Below, piece after piece: positions 25,978 through 36,954 of a stretch of DNA of 64,000 nt. Location of the stretch: contig QLIY01000202.1 in assembly GCA_003260075.1 (NCBI GenBank), positions 124,001 through 188,000 on the forward strand, written 5' to 3'. The position numbers were made by a program, and so were the translations under genes. Under the pieces are notes generated by a model. The model did not search any database. It saw only the letters and a program-made list of their open reading frames with translations, and had not been told where the DNA came from. Position 1 is the first letter of the stretch; each line of letters starts with the position of its first letter. Origin of the DNA: Phallusia mammillata. Lineage: Eukaryota > Chordata > Ascidiacea > Phlebobranchia > Ascidiidae.

Positions 25978-28900
25978 ATGTCGAGCTTGGTTCACTCTAA
26001 GAGCATCAGCGTAAGAGGTGGGAAACTTTTATGTGGAAATTTATTGACAATTAACACTTGGTTAATCAGATTACAATGTGCAACTTTCAACGCTTTGTAG
26101 GTTCATTTGATGCCGAACTTTTCGATGAAACCCACGCCAGTGACGTGCTTCACTCGCTACACAGGTCTGCAAAACCATAATCTACTTTATCTCAGTCATA
26201 ATGCATTTGTGATGATTCGAATCCAGATTCATATCTGATTATGGCTTGTTGCGTAACATCAGGAAAATCTCCCTTAAGAGGAAAATATATTCTTCCGGTT
26301 ATTGCTCTTTCACATTTAAACCTTTTTAGTCGCGAAGCTAACAGCGTCGCCATTGTTTAACACATCTTTTACGTAACAGTTATGATTATGACGTAACTGA
26401 TGAAAATCTGCTAAACGTGCTGATATCAAAAGTCATTATCGGGACAACTTTGTTATAATCTGTTTGTGGGTTTCGTCCGTGATTCCAATTATTAGATGAT
26501 GCTGTTATCGAAATGAAGATTTTAGCTGTATTTTTTTAAGGAACAAAAAGTTCTGTGACGTCACAATCCACACTGATGACGCTGAATTTCCGGTACACAA
26601 GTGCATTGTGGGAAGCACGTCAGGATTTTTCGATCGGTTGTTTTCTGAAAACGTGAGTTTTCAACATTAGTAGAAATATCAATCGTAAAGTCGTTTAGAA
26701 AATTAGAAAACGTTGACCCATTTTACGTCACAAAGGCCAAATTTTTGGTTCTAATGAATCAATTCGCCAAATCGTGGCAAACAACATCATCAATGAAAAC
26801 CTGATGACAAAGATAATCATGTGTATGACGTCACAAAAGCCACAGAACGTTTATTAGCTCATGAAACGCACCTTGGTCGCGGTAAACAAATGATTATATC
26901 GATAAAATCTAAACCACATTTTAATGGGGAAATTGTGGGGTTGAAATCACGTTTCTTCACACTTATATATATTGAGATTTTTTGAAGTGCACTTGAACAC
27001 ATTAACTGCCGTGGAAAGGGAGAATTTGTTTGTGTTGTTATGAAACGCTTGTTTCGAATTGTATAGTGCCAGGTGCGGTTGAGCTGAACACGAGTCATTT
27101 TCTCGAGACGAGTGTAGTTTATTTGTTTATCACGTCTTGCTGCAAACTGCACCGCAAACAACACAAAACATTACACTGATATATAAATAAGTATAACAAG
27201 CAAAAAAGGTGATTTAGCGCCTATTTAATTAAGAGGCTCGTATTTACAAAACAGATGTAATTGGTCCAAACTCAAGGTCTTCCTAGGATGGAGCGTATAA
27301 TATGTTATATAACATTGATACTTTTACACCCCCACTTGCGGAACATTTCAGGGAAACAACTCCAAGGACATCCGGGTGACCGACGTGACGGGGGGGGGGG
27401 TATTGCGCGTATATTATGTTATATAACATTGATACTTTTACACCCCCACTTGCGGTACATTTCAGGGAAACAACTCCAAGGACATCCGGGTGACCGACGT
27501 GACGTCATCAATCATGCGCGTCATCATTGATTACGTATACACAAGCACGTTAAACGTCACAGATGAGAATGTGTATAGTTTGTTTGCTGCCGCGAAGCAT
27601 TTACAAATACGAAGTAAGAAAATTGATTTATGAATTTCTATAAAATGTGTTATTAATTTTGCGTAGACCTTTTTCACGAATTTTTTAACTATTGTTTTAC
27701 AAATTATTTTAAACGTATCATTTTTAGGTGGACAAAATTATTCTAATGACTTTATGAAAAATTTGACTGCGAAAAATATTAAGCACAGTTTCTCATAAAA
27801 TTTTGAGTTTGAGTTTCGATAAATTTTAACACAACACAGCAACACTAACTAATCGCAATTAACTTACTCACTTCATCCAACGTCGTCTTTACCTTTGCAG
27901 AGATCAAACGGCACTGTATGCAATATCTGCTGTCAGATCTTGTTCCTAAGCAATATATACAAGTCCACGAGAAAGCGAAGAAGTTGAGTTTATTTGAGCT
28001 GGGTGAAAAAATCGAACAGCTGATATCTGACAAACTCTCAACCGACAAAAACTCACTTCAACACGTTCCTTCCAACGATTTCACGAAAATTCTAGAACTA
28101 CGAAACAAATCAGTAAGTGTGTTTCATTGTTACGTCATATTGTTTTTATTACGTAGCATTTGAAAGCGTTTTTCATGTGCATTTTTGCTAGTTTGACTAC
28201 CCTTTGCAGAAATGCAAGTTTTCTTGGCTTTTGCACATTAGAACTCAAACTATTGGGTAGCCACTACGCAACAAATAACAGTGTATGAGAGTTATTACAA
28301 CAACTTTTTTGTTTTAGTTCGTGTCGGAGGAGGACACCTACGTGGCGATCGTTGATTGGGTGAAATTTGATTACACAAAAAGATCAAAACTTTTTAAAGA
28401 TATTTTTCAAAATCTCGACATTCACTTATTTTCCCGACAATTCCTTAAGGAGGTTGTGTTGAACGAGGTAATGAAGAGATTTCAGTGAAGTTATTGAATG
28501 TATTGTTAAAGGACTCATCTATTTTGTGGAAGAGTCAATAGATCTAGTTGGGGGGGGGGGTGACATTCACTTGTTTTCCCGACAATTCCTTAAGGAGGTT
28601 GTGTTGAACGAGGTAATAAAGAGATTTTAGTGAAGTTATTGAATGTGTTGTTAAAGGACTCATCTATTTTGTGGAAGAGTCAATAGATCTAGTTGTTGTT
28701 GTTGTTGTTTTTTCAAGAAAAGCGGTATGTGTATAAAATGTTGAAAACGGTTTTTGCCTCATTTTAACTTACTGGGATTTGAACCATTACCTTTGACTTA
28801 AAGCAATGGTCGATATGTTTAATGTAAGTTATATATGTTTAGGAATTAGTGCGAACTTGCAACTCTTGTCTAAACGTTGTTGTTGATGAACTAGCTAAAG

Positions 28901-31900
28901 GAATTTCTTCACCAAAAACAAATTCACGAAAATCCACCAGCAAAGGTCAGAACAAACATGTTTGAAAAAGTAAAATTGAGCCAATATAAACATATTTCAT
29001 GCATTAAACATTTAAGTTTAAATGTGGCTTTTTATTTTGTTCCAGAAGTTTCTCCGAGTTTTGTTGTTTCGACAAAGGAAGGAACTTTACACAAGTTCGA
29101 TATCACAAACGCATCTTGGAGTGACATTCATGGGGGGGGGGTTTCAAGAAAAGCGGTATGTGTATAAAATGTTGAAAAACGGTTTTTGCCCAATTTTAAC
29201 TTACTGGGGTTTGAACTCATTACCTTTGACTTGAAGCACTGACTGACATATTTAACGCAAGTTATATCCGTTTAGGAATTAGTGCGAACTTGCAACTCTT
29301 GTCTAAACGTTGTTGTTGATGAACTAGCGAAAGGAATTTCTTCACCAAAAACAAATTCACGAAAATCCACCAACAAAGGTAAAAACAAACATGTTTGAAA
29401 TCTTACAAGACGAAAATTAAGCTAAAATACACATATTTTGTGCGTTAAACATTTTAGGTTTAAATATGTGGCTTTCTATTTTGTTCCAGAAGTTTCTCCG
29501 AGTTTTGTTGTTTCAACAAAGGAAGGCACTTTACACAAGTTCGATATCACAAACGCATCTTGGAGTGACATTCATAAAGTAAGTACGCGTAAAGTAATTT
29601 TCGGCCAAGAAGATTGAAAAAATGTTGAATATCTGATAAAAGAAGTATTTCACTTGTAAAGAAAAAAAATGTTAGCTTGTAGCGCAACGGTGTAGCTGCA
29701 GCGCGTCTACCATCCCTCCAACAATTGTGCCCCCAACTTTGTCGCGCTTTATAACGTCCCAGCATTGCGCAGCTATTTCCGGCAAGGTGAAAAGTTTAGT
29801 GCAATTGTGGTGCTACAGTTTTGCCTGGCGAAATAAACTCAACTCATATCAAAAAAAATGTACAACATAAGTTTATTATTACTTCACAGAAAGAATTTCC
29901 TCGCAAGGAAACGATCTTAACTTTCCACGAGAAGCTTGTCTACGTCATAGGTGGCGTGGATACCGATGGGTTGCCTAGCAACGCAGTGTCTTGTATCGAC
30001 GTGACGTCAGTCGGCTCTGGATGGCACGATGTGACGTCAATGCACGTAAAACGGAGGCATTGTGGGGCGGCATTTTTTAAAGGTGTGTGAAAAAAAAATA
30101 TTTTTTTAAAGGGTTTAAAAATTAAATATAATTTTAAATTAAACATTAAATATGTTAAAAAATTTGAAATTTTGAGGAAATAGAAATTAATAAAAGTTAT
30201 TAACGTTTCAGGCAAGATATTTGTGGTCGGCGGAATCGGCGTAGACGGTGACGACCTCTCATCCAGTGAAGTTTACGACCCTGAAACAGGGAAATGGAAA
30301 CGAATAAAAAACATGAATATACCTCGCTCTCATCCATCTCTGGTTGCTTGTGCAGGTGATGAGAAAATATGGAAGTGTGCTATAACCAGACATGGGGTCG
30401 AATACACGCGTCCTGTATTCGAATACTTTACGAATACCTGCATGACTGTATTCGAATTCATGAATACTTTGGCAATTTTTGAGTGACAGCAATTCGAATG
30501 GTATTCGAATAAAACGAATCAAGTATTTGTATTCATGAATTGTTGACCAAACTACAACGACAAGTAATTCGATTAAACCAAGGCATGTATTCGTATTAAT
30601 GAATTCTACGCACTTTTTAAAGTTCGGCAATTCGAATTGTATTCGAATAAAACGTGTCAAGTACAAACTTTTAATGAACCATCTATATATTTGACTTACA
30701 GGATATTAGAAAAAAGATGTAGGTTTCAACTGATGTGTAAATGAACCTCGTAATTTAAAAAAAAATGTTGATGTCTAACACTTTCAGTGCGGTTGACGTA
30801 CATCTACGTCAAACGACGTTTTGCGCAGAGTGCGGATTGACGTTAATTTACGTCATCCATAATCTCATCGACAGTGTGTCAAACTTCNATCAACCCCCCC
30901 CCCCCGAATGCATTCGAATACGAATGACGAATACGAATGGCCCCATGTCTGGCTATAACTGTATCTTACATTGGGTGTAATGCAAACTATATGCATTATC
31001 ATAATCTGTCAGATCCCCCCCCCCCCATGCGGTCACATGCGGTCACATGCGGTCACATGCGGTCACATGCGGTAGCATGCGCTATCATGCGCTATCATGC
31101 GGCGTTTAGTACCACCGCATCTGACATTGGGTGTAAATGCAAACTTATAAGTTATATGCATTATCATAATCTGTCAGATATGAGTTGAGTTTGTTTCGTT
31201 TGGCTAAAGAAAACATAGCGACACAATTGCACTAAAACGATCACAAAGCCGAAAATAGCTGCGCAACGTTAAAACGTCATGAAGCGCAAAACAGTGGATG
31301 GCACAACTGGTGGATAATGGCTAAACGCGCTGCAGACAAATAAAGACGAACCAGTGTGTAATATTGGTATTATTCGCATCAGGTCGATTATACGCGCTTG
31401 CTGGGAACAGGAACGATGAAAAGTTGCAGTCAGTGGATTGTTACGACCCGGAGACCGAATCATGGAGTTTAGTTGCTTCCATTCCACTGAGCAAGTTGTA
31501 CGGACCATCCGCTGTGCAAATTGGTGGCGCTATTTATCTCATCGCAACCATCGGTGAGTGATTCAATCTGTTTGGACTTTGTCCTGTTTCGATTTCAATC
31601 AAACAGTACCACAGACAATCTTGCTGTCATGTTAAAAGGTTAAACGCTTTGTATTGATACCAGCCATGAGTTACCCCCCCCCCCAATCTGTTTGGACTTT
31701 GTCCTGTTTCGATTTCAATCAAACAGTACCACGGACAATGTTGCTGTCATGTTTAAAGGTTAAACGCTTTGTATTGATACCAGCCATGAGTTATATGATT
31801 GTTTTCCTAATATTTTAACTATTCGTTTATTTTATGTTGGTTGAGTTAAATCAACTATTTCTCCATTTCGACGTTCAAGTTACACATTCAAGTATATCTA

Positions 31901-32280
31901 TTGTCGTCCCCAGGTTTACATGCGTCGCTAGAGGCGCTCAAGTACGACCCTGCAAGCAATTCATGGAGTCAGTTGACTTCATACAACCTCCCGTATCTAT
32001 ACACGTCATCATGTGCTGTCGGTGGGAAGGTTTACATGATCGATAAATGGTCAGTTGATTCACGAAATAACAAAAACCACCGAAAGCTCTAATCGTAGTC
32101 TCGTACCAAGATGAGCAGACTTTTTTTATGATTTTTGTTTCTGATTTAAAACTTTTCGCTGATTTTCTCAGGAGAAAAGGAGATGAAATTGCGATCTACG
32201 ACCCACAAGAGGACGACTGGACAACAATCATTCCACAGCGAAAACTCGGACATCGCGTACGCGTTTCCATGGCAATATGA
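25978..32280 (+). CDS. Kelch-like protein (BTB-BACK-kelch), complete
   Basis: Thirteen exons: 25978-26017, 26101-26164, 26541-26652, 27466-27613, 27901-28112, 28318-28467, 28843-28945, 29490-29578, 29890-30082, 30212-30355, 31383-31553, 31914-32049, 32172-32280. They total 1671 nt (556 aa plus TGA), all phases matching. Exon 1 ends at a GTGGGA donor. Exons 2-4 give the BTB domain (HASDVLHSLHR, FCDVTIHTDDAEFPVHKCIV, IIDYVYTSTLNV). Exons 5-7 give BACK (HCMQYLLSDLVP, VDWVKFD, FLKEVVLNE). Exons 9-13 give kelch blades (YVIGGVDTDGLPSNAVSCID, VYDPETGKW, CYDPETESW, KYDPASNSW, IYDPQEDDW). KLHL proteins are typically substrate adaptors of Cullin-3 E3 ligases. The assembly repeats parts of this gene: exon 4 (27352-27389), exon 6 (28561-28613), exon 7 (29276-29378) and exon 8 (29046-29131). 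I treat these as allelic duplicates, not extra exons. A 565-bp hAT-like element sits in intron 10. The orthologous KLHL number is not resolved. Confidence 0.92.
27293..27503. repeat. Duplicate covering the 5' part of KLHL exon 4, G run 27390-27400
   Basis: The exon acceptor and first 38 coding bases occur at 27352-27389 and again, followed by the full exon, from 27466. The first copy stops at the G run in mid-codon context. Confidence 0.93.
28416..28695. repeat. Duplicate covering the end of KLHL exon 6, G run 28550-28560
   Basis: 28416-28549 and 28561-28695 share the end of the exon, its donor and the start of the intron, with a few SNPs (e.g. GTAATGAAG/GTAATAAAG). Confidence 0.93.
28711..29575. 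repeat. Duplicate of KLHL exons 7-8, G run 29132-29141
   Basis: 28711-29131 and 29142-29575 each carry a full 103-nt exon 7 (28843-28945, 29276-29378) and exon 8. In the first copy exon 8 is cut by the G run three bases before its donor. Coding changes are few; intronic changes are more numerous. Confidence 0.93.
30387..30951. mobile_element. hAT-like non-autonomous element, 565 bp
   Basis: Perfect 8-bp target duplication GCTATAAC (30379-30386 and 30952-30959). Inverted ends CAGACATGGGG / CCCCATGTCTG. The interior is full of TATTCGAAT-type palindromic units and contains a 12-C gap tract (30894-30905) and one N (30888). It lies in intron 10 of the KLHL gene. The 8-bp duplication and CAG...CTG ends are hallmarks of the hAT superfamily; no transposase is present. 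Confidence 0.88.
30963..31180. repeat. Duplicate separated by a C run (31015-31026) and a tandem array
   Basis: 30963-31014 recurs at about 31117-31180 (ACATTGGGTGTAA...ATAATCTGTCAGAT) with small insertions. First junction where the homopolymer is C, together with 30894-30905. Confidence 0.85.
31027..31105. repeat. Short tandem array, unit about 10-11 bp (ATGCGGTCAC)
   Basis: Four near-perfect ATGCGGTCAC units followed by diverged units (ATGCGGTAGC, ATGCGCTATC twice, ATGCGGCG). It lies in KLHL intron 10, beside the C tract 31015-31026. Confidence 0.85.
31565..31795. repeat. Direct duplicate around a C run (31674-31684)
   Basis: 31565-31673 and 31685-31795 (AATCTGTTTGGACTTTG...) differ at a few sites. 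KLHL intron 11. Confidence 0.93.
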
Positions 32281-32815
32281 ATGACGTAAACACCGAAACA
32301 TTTTCTACATCGTGCAATTTTTGACCTATTGTATCATAGCAAACGACAACTACAAAAATGTTCGACTTGTTCAACGGTTTTTAAGATGTTATAATTTATT
32401 TTTATGAGTTATTATTTCAGTAAGGCTGAGTAGAAGTGAATTATTAGCGAGGATTGTAAAAAATTGCAGAGTTGCAAAAAGTCAGGTTTACGCTTGAGTG
32501 ATTATTATCAGGCATAACTGATTTCAGCTGAGTCACGTACACACTAAAATATCCGGGTCCATAAAATGAAAACACATCACGTTTTATTTATTTGCGACAT
32601 AATTGCAAAATAGCCCTAGTAAGGACAATTATACTTCAAGCTTAATCTTGTAACTTGCACTAAACAAAGTTATTTTTACATTTTATGGAAAATGTAGGGT
32701 TTTTGGTTTTTGCACAGAATGGATCCAGTTGATCCGGATTATGGTCAGTATTTTATTTTGTGCAAAGGCAGCATGACTTGAAGTTGGAAAGAAAGTTTAT
32801 TGTTCAACTTCATCA
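32281..32815. other. Short spacer KLHL to PPCDC
   Basis: AT-rich. It contains the alternative PPCDC ATG at 32719; nothing else is recognised. Confidence 0.6.
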
Positions 32816-33935
32816 ATGGTTAAAGTTTTGCTCGCCTGTACTGGAAGTGTTGCAACTATTAAAATACCAGAAATTATTGAAAAACTGAAGGAAACTTTAC
32901 TGGCTGTTGAAATTCAGCTTGTTGTGACTGAAAACGCAAAACATTTTGTAGATTTGTCGAAACTTGATGTAAAGGTTCGTATATTTCTGAAACTATTTGC
33001 AATTGAACGAATTTTGTCCAGTTAACTACTGTTTAATGCATTTATTTATTACATTTAAACAATTTTGTTCTCTGAAAATTTAACAAACTTCAAGCTGTTT
33101 TGTTCTAAAAACATTTCAAATCTGTGTGTTGTAGTTTTGGTATTTACTGAATTCAGTTTGGTTATAACCAGTGGTGGGATTCAGCTGGTTCGCACCGGTT
33201 CTATAGAACCGTCTTACGAAATTTTATGAGATCAGCGAACCGATTAGCATTACTGGTTACGGTCAATTGACTTTTTGTAACAGAACCGGCTGAAAAATAT
33301 GACTTTTGTGATAGAACCGACTGACAAAAATTTGAATCCCACCACTGGTTATAACTGTATACTTCAGTTGTTGAATGTTATTGATAATCAAAAATCAGTT
33401 AATCAAATTATCTCATTATAAATAAGGCTGCCTAACTTCAAGTGTTTCTCTGGAATCATTTATACTAGAACTTTAAACATTATGATTTAAAAAATCTTTT
33501 TTGCGTTTTTAGATTTACAGTGATTCTGATGAATGGGATAATTGGTCGAAAATAGGAGATCCAATTCTACACATTGACCTTCGAAATTGGGCTGACATCT
33601 ATGTTATTTCACCACTTGATGCCAACACACTTGGCAAACTAGCCTCTGGAATTTGTGACAACCTTGTTACCTGCATTGCGCGTGCCTGGAGCATTCATGA
33701 AAAGCCGCTGATATTTTGTCCTGCTATGAACACTTTGATGTGGAAGCATCCTGCAACTGATAAAAATATTGCTGTATTAAAGGAGTGGAAATATATTGAA
33801 GTTCCCCCTATTGTAAAAAAGCCCCCCCCCCGTCCTGCTATGAACACTTTGATGTGGAAGCATCCTGCAACTGATAAAAGTATTGCTGTATTAAAGGAGT
33901 GGAAATACATTGAAGTTCCCCCTATTGTAAAAAAA
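32816..33935 (+). CDS. PPCDC: Phosphopantothenoylcysteine decarboxylase, 3' end missing
   Basis: Flavoprotein that decarboxylates 4'-phosphopantothenoylcysteine to 4'-phosphopantetheine, third step from pantothenate to coenzyme A; cytosolic. Exon 1 is 32816-32974 (VLLACTGSVATIKIP, the flavin-binding first strand) and exon 2 starts at 33513 (IYSDSDEWDNW, LHIDLRNWADIYVISPLDAN with the catalytic-type His, ASGICDNL, FCPAMNTLMWKHP). 156 residues are readable up to 33821; the human protein is about 204. The reading runs into C tracts at 33822-33831 and 33936-33945. The segment 33832-33935 is a second allelic copy of 33718-33821. The C-terminal part, including the conserved Cys-Gly loop after the VKK strand, is absent. 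I infer loss in an assembly gap, since DPH1 follows immediately. An upstream ATG at 32719 with a possible donor (GATTATG|GTCAGT) could be an alternative first exon; I prefer 32816 because it gives the family N-terminus directly. Confidence 0.9.
33169..33347. mobile_element. hAT-like MITE (CAGTGGTGGGATTC family), 179 bp, intact
   Basis: Flanked by the perfect 8-bp duplication GTTATAAC (33161-33168, 33348-33355). Terminal inverted repeats CAGTGGTGGGATTC / GAATCCCACCACTG. It lies in the single PPCDC intron. Truncated relatives sit at about 6684-6811 and 21169-21338. Confidence 0.92.
33718..33935. repeat. Duplicate of the end of the PPCDC reading, C run 33822-33831
   Basis: 33718-33821 and 33832-33935 encode the same PAMNTLMWKHPATDK...PPIVKK segment with Asn/Ser variation. 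A second C run follows directly at 33936-33945. Confidence 0.94.
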
Positions 33936-33945
33936 CCCCCCCCCC

Positions 33946-34329
33946 ATAACTGCTCATAAACAAAATCAGTATGAATGCGACAAAAAATGAAACCGCAGTT
34001 GTTCCAGCAACTGTTGTTAAAGCAAACCCCATCCGAAAACGCTTTGGTCCAAAGTCAAGAATTAGTTTGACGAACAAGATACCAGATGAGATTTTAAACG
34101 ACGTCAAACTGAAACAGGCAGTATCACTTTTGCCCCCCCCCCATAACTGCTCATAAACAAAATCAGTATGAATGCGACAAAAAATGAAACTGCAGTTGTT
34201 CCAGCCACGGTCGTAAAAGCAAACCCCATCCGAAAACGCTTTGGACCAAAGTCAAGAATTAGTTTGACAAACAAGATACCAGATGAGATTTTAAATGACG
34301 TCAAACTGAAACAGGCAGTATCACTTTTA
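33946..34329. repeat. Duplicate of the DPH1 5' end, C run 34133-34142
   Basis: 33946-34132 and 34143-34329 carry the 5' leader (ATAACTGCTCATAAAC...), the ATG and the first about 54 codons, with mostly silent differences. Confidence 0.94.
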
Positions 34330-36050
34330 CCTCCAAACTATGAATTTGAGGTGTTTAAAACAGTCTGGAGAATCAGACAAGCAAATGCCAAATGTATTGC
34401 ATTGCAATTTCCAGAAGGTCTATTGATGTTCTCCTGCATAATATCTGATATCATTGAAACATTTACAGATGCTGACACTGTTATTATGGGTGATGTGACA
34501 TATGGAGCGTGTTGTATTGATGACTACTCAGCAAGGGCACTGGGTTGTGACTTTATGGTACACTACGGTCACAGCTGTCTCGTGCCAATCAACAATATGC
34601 CCGACATGAAAATGTTGTATGTGTTTGTGCACATAAAAATTGACAACACCCACTTTTTGGAAACTTTAAAACACAACTTCAAAACTGGTTCAAAGCTGGT
34701 TATTATCAGTACAGTGCAATTTATCACAACTCTGCAAGCCACGAAAAATGAACTTGTGAACCAAGGCTTAGACATTATCGTTCCACAGATAAAACCTCTT
34801 TCACCTGGTGAAGTTTTAGGTTGTACATCACCTTCTCTGAATGGCATTCATGCTGATGCAGTCATACCCCCCCCCCCTTCAAAACTGGTTCAAAGCTGGT
34901 TATTATCAGTACAGTGCAATTTATAACCACTCTGCAAGCCACGAAAAATGAACTTATAAACCAAGGCTTGGAGATTATCGTTCCACAGATAAAACCTCTT
35001 TCACCGGGTGAAGTTTTAGGTTGTACATCACCTTCCCTGAATGGCATTCATGCTGATGCAGTCATCTATTTGGGAGACGGACGTTTTCATTTGGAATCAA
35101 TGATGATTTCTAATCCAGATTTACCTGCCTATGCATATGACCCATATAGCAAGGAATTTACTCGTGAACATTACGATCACATAAAGATGCTTCACACCAG
35201 AAAACAAGAAATAAATAGAGCAATCAAATGCGAAAAATGGGGTTTAATTATGGGTACTTTAGGACGCCAGGGGTCAACAAAAGTCTTGGATCACTTAAGG
35301 ACTTCAATGGTTAATGCTGGACCCCCCCCCCACGTTTTCATTTGGAATCAATGATGATTTCTAATCCAGATTTACCTGCTTATGCATATGACCCGTATAG
35401 CAAGGAATTTACTCGTGAACATTATGACCATGTAAAGATGCTTCACACCAGAAAACAAGAAATAAATAGAGCAATTAAATGCGAAAAATGGGGTTTGATT
35501 ATGGGTACTTTAGGACGCCAGGGGTCAACAAAAGTTTTGGATCACTTAAGGACTTCAATGGAAAATGCAGGGAAACAAGTCACAACTGTTTTGTTGTCAG
35601 AAATTTTTCCGGGCAAATTAAACCTTTTTCCCGATGTTGAGGTTTGGGTCCAAACTTCCTGCCCGAGATTGTCCATTGATTGGGGAACTGCCTTCGATAA
35701 ACCCCTACCCCCCCCCCCAACAAGTCACAACTGTTTTGTTGTCAGAAATTTTTCCGGGCAAATTAAGCCTTTTTCCCGATGTTGAGGTTTGGGTCCAAAC
35801 TTCATGCCCGAGATTGTCCATTGATTGGGGAACTGCTTTTGACAAGCCCCTACTAAATCCATATGAGGCCTCAGTGGCATTGAACTTGATTGAATACAAG
35901 GAGAAATACCCCATGGATTTCTATGCCAATGAAAGTTACGGAGCGTGGACACCAAACAACGAAAAGCACAGACCTATACAAAAAAAGTCGAGCAGAAAGA
36001 AACCTGCAACGACTGACGTTTTAAAGCCGAATGGAATTTTGTCTATTTAA
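34168..36050 (+). CDS. DPH1: Diphthamide biosynthesis protein 1, intronless
   Basis: Subunit of the Dph1-Dph2 radical-SAM-like enzyme that transfers the 3-amino-3-carboxypropyl group to the target histidine of elongation factor 2. The assembled stretch is an overlapping tiling of one single-exon gene: 34168-34866, then 35067-35321, 35573-35707 and 35853-36050, about 428 aa in all (human about 443). The three cluster cysteine regions are visible: [10 protein letters not shown] (about residue 115), VLGCTSPS and [12 protein letters not shown]. Also present are [23 protein letters not shown] and [11 protein letters not shown]. The N-terminus is repeated at 33971-34132, and further allelic copies are joined by C tracts at 34133-34142, 34867-34877, 35322-35331 and 35708-35718. 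As written, no continuous ORF spans the gene. Allelic differences include Val/Glu before NAG and Asn/Ser in the GKLxLFPD segment. It lies head-to-tail with PPCDC; an operon is possible but the spacing is hidden by a gap. Confidence 0.94.
34678..35066. repeat. Duplicate within DPH1, C run 34867-34877
   Basis: 34678-34866 and 34878-35066 encode the same [11 protein letters not shown]...HADAVI segment with Val/Ile and Asp/Glu allelic changes. Confidence 0.94.
35081..35572. repeat. Duplicate within DPH1, C run 35322-35331
   Basis: 35081-35321 and 35332-35572 encode the same [10 protein letters not shown]...LRTSM segment, with Ile/Val and Val/Glu changes. Confidence 0.94.
35574..35852. repeat. 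Duplicate within DPH1, C run 35708-35718
   Basis: 35574-35707 and 35719-35852 encode the same [16 protein letters not shown]...AFDKPL segment with an Asn/Ser change. Confidence 0.94.
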
Positions 36051-36954
36051 AAATACGTCTATAAGTTGTATGTTCAAATGCCTCATTATTTTACTTTAAT
36101 GGGTACATTTTTGGATGAATATGCAAATTATAAAACATTTGTTTATTTGGATTTTCGTGTTGTCGGCTTTAATTTGCAATTTTATGGTGAGGTTAATGCA
36201 AAATAATTTTTGTTTTGTATGTTCTCAATTGTGTCTTATTATGACAATCTATGTTGTGAAGGTGGTTGTAGTTTGTTTGAAAGTGGAACTTGTAGCATCA
36301 GGAGTTTGGTCAGTTTATCAAATGCTTTGTTTTGAGTAGGGATTACTAAATGCAGTGGTTTTCTCGACTTGCGACGCATCAGCAAATAAAAGTTAATGGG
36401 GAAAATTGTTATTAAAGTTGTGTTTATTGATACAAGAAAAAACCACAAAACGGAAATATTTTGCGACGCCTTTGGAAAATTAAAACGACACACCAGGGTG
36501 TCGCGACGCACAGTTTGAGAACTACTGACTTAATGTATCATGGTTCTTTGACTAACATTGTCCATTTGCATACACAAGACCAAATAAAAAGACACAGAAT
36601 CAAGAAATGGTGTAAAACCATAGAGCACTATGGTAAAACACGTCAAAATACAAACACAAAAGGAAAGCCACAAAAATTCATTTTTGAAGCACCGTTTGAT
36701 AATCCATAATAAAAACAATAAAAATGTAAGACGGATCAGACAAAAAGTTTCTTATAGATTGGCTTTATTGTTTAGCAAGGCAAAATTTTTACCACACTTC
36801 ACATCCCAACACGAAAAAATTATTTTTACGCTTGACGTCACAAATAACCGATGCGTGACCGCATTTCAACGTGGCTCTCAACGTCATCACCGGTGTTCCA
36901 CAGTTTTCTTATTCGAGTTGCAGAATATCGTTTGTCAGTTGGAAAGAAGTGAAA
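36051..36954. other. Spacer DPH1 to RPN1
   Basis: AATAAA at 36385-36390 is a candidate DPH1 poly(A) signal. One TGACGTCA (36833-36840) lies about 120 bases before the RPN1 start. Confidence 0.55.

Noticed and set aside
28711-29575. True tandem exon duplication in the KLHL gene
   Set aside because: The first copy of exon 8 is cut by a G run before its donor, and one set of exons already gives a complete, in-phase 556-aa protein.
31027-31105. CRISPR-like repeat array
   Set aside because: The units are contiguous 10-11 bp tandem repeats without spacers, in an animal intron.
33946-36050. Array of DPH1 pseudogenes
   Set aside because: The pieces tile one intact gene with only allele-level differences and overlap exactly at C runs.
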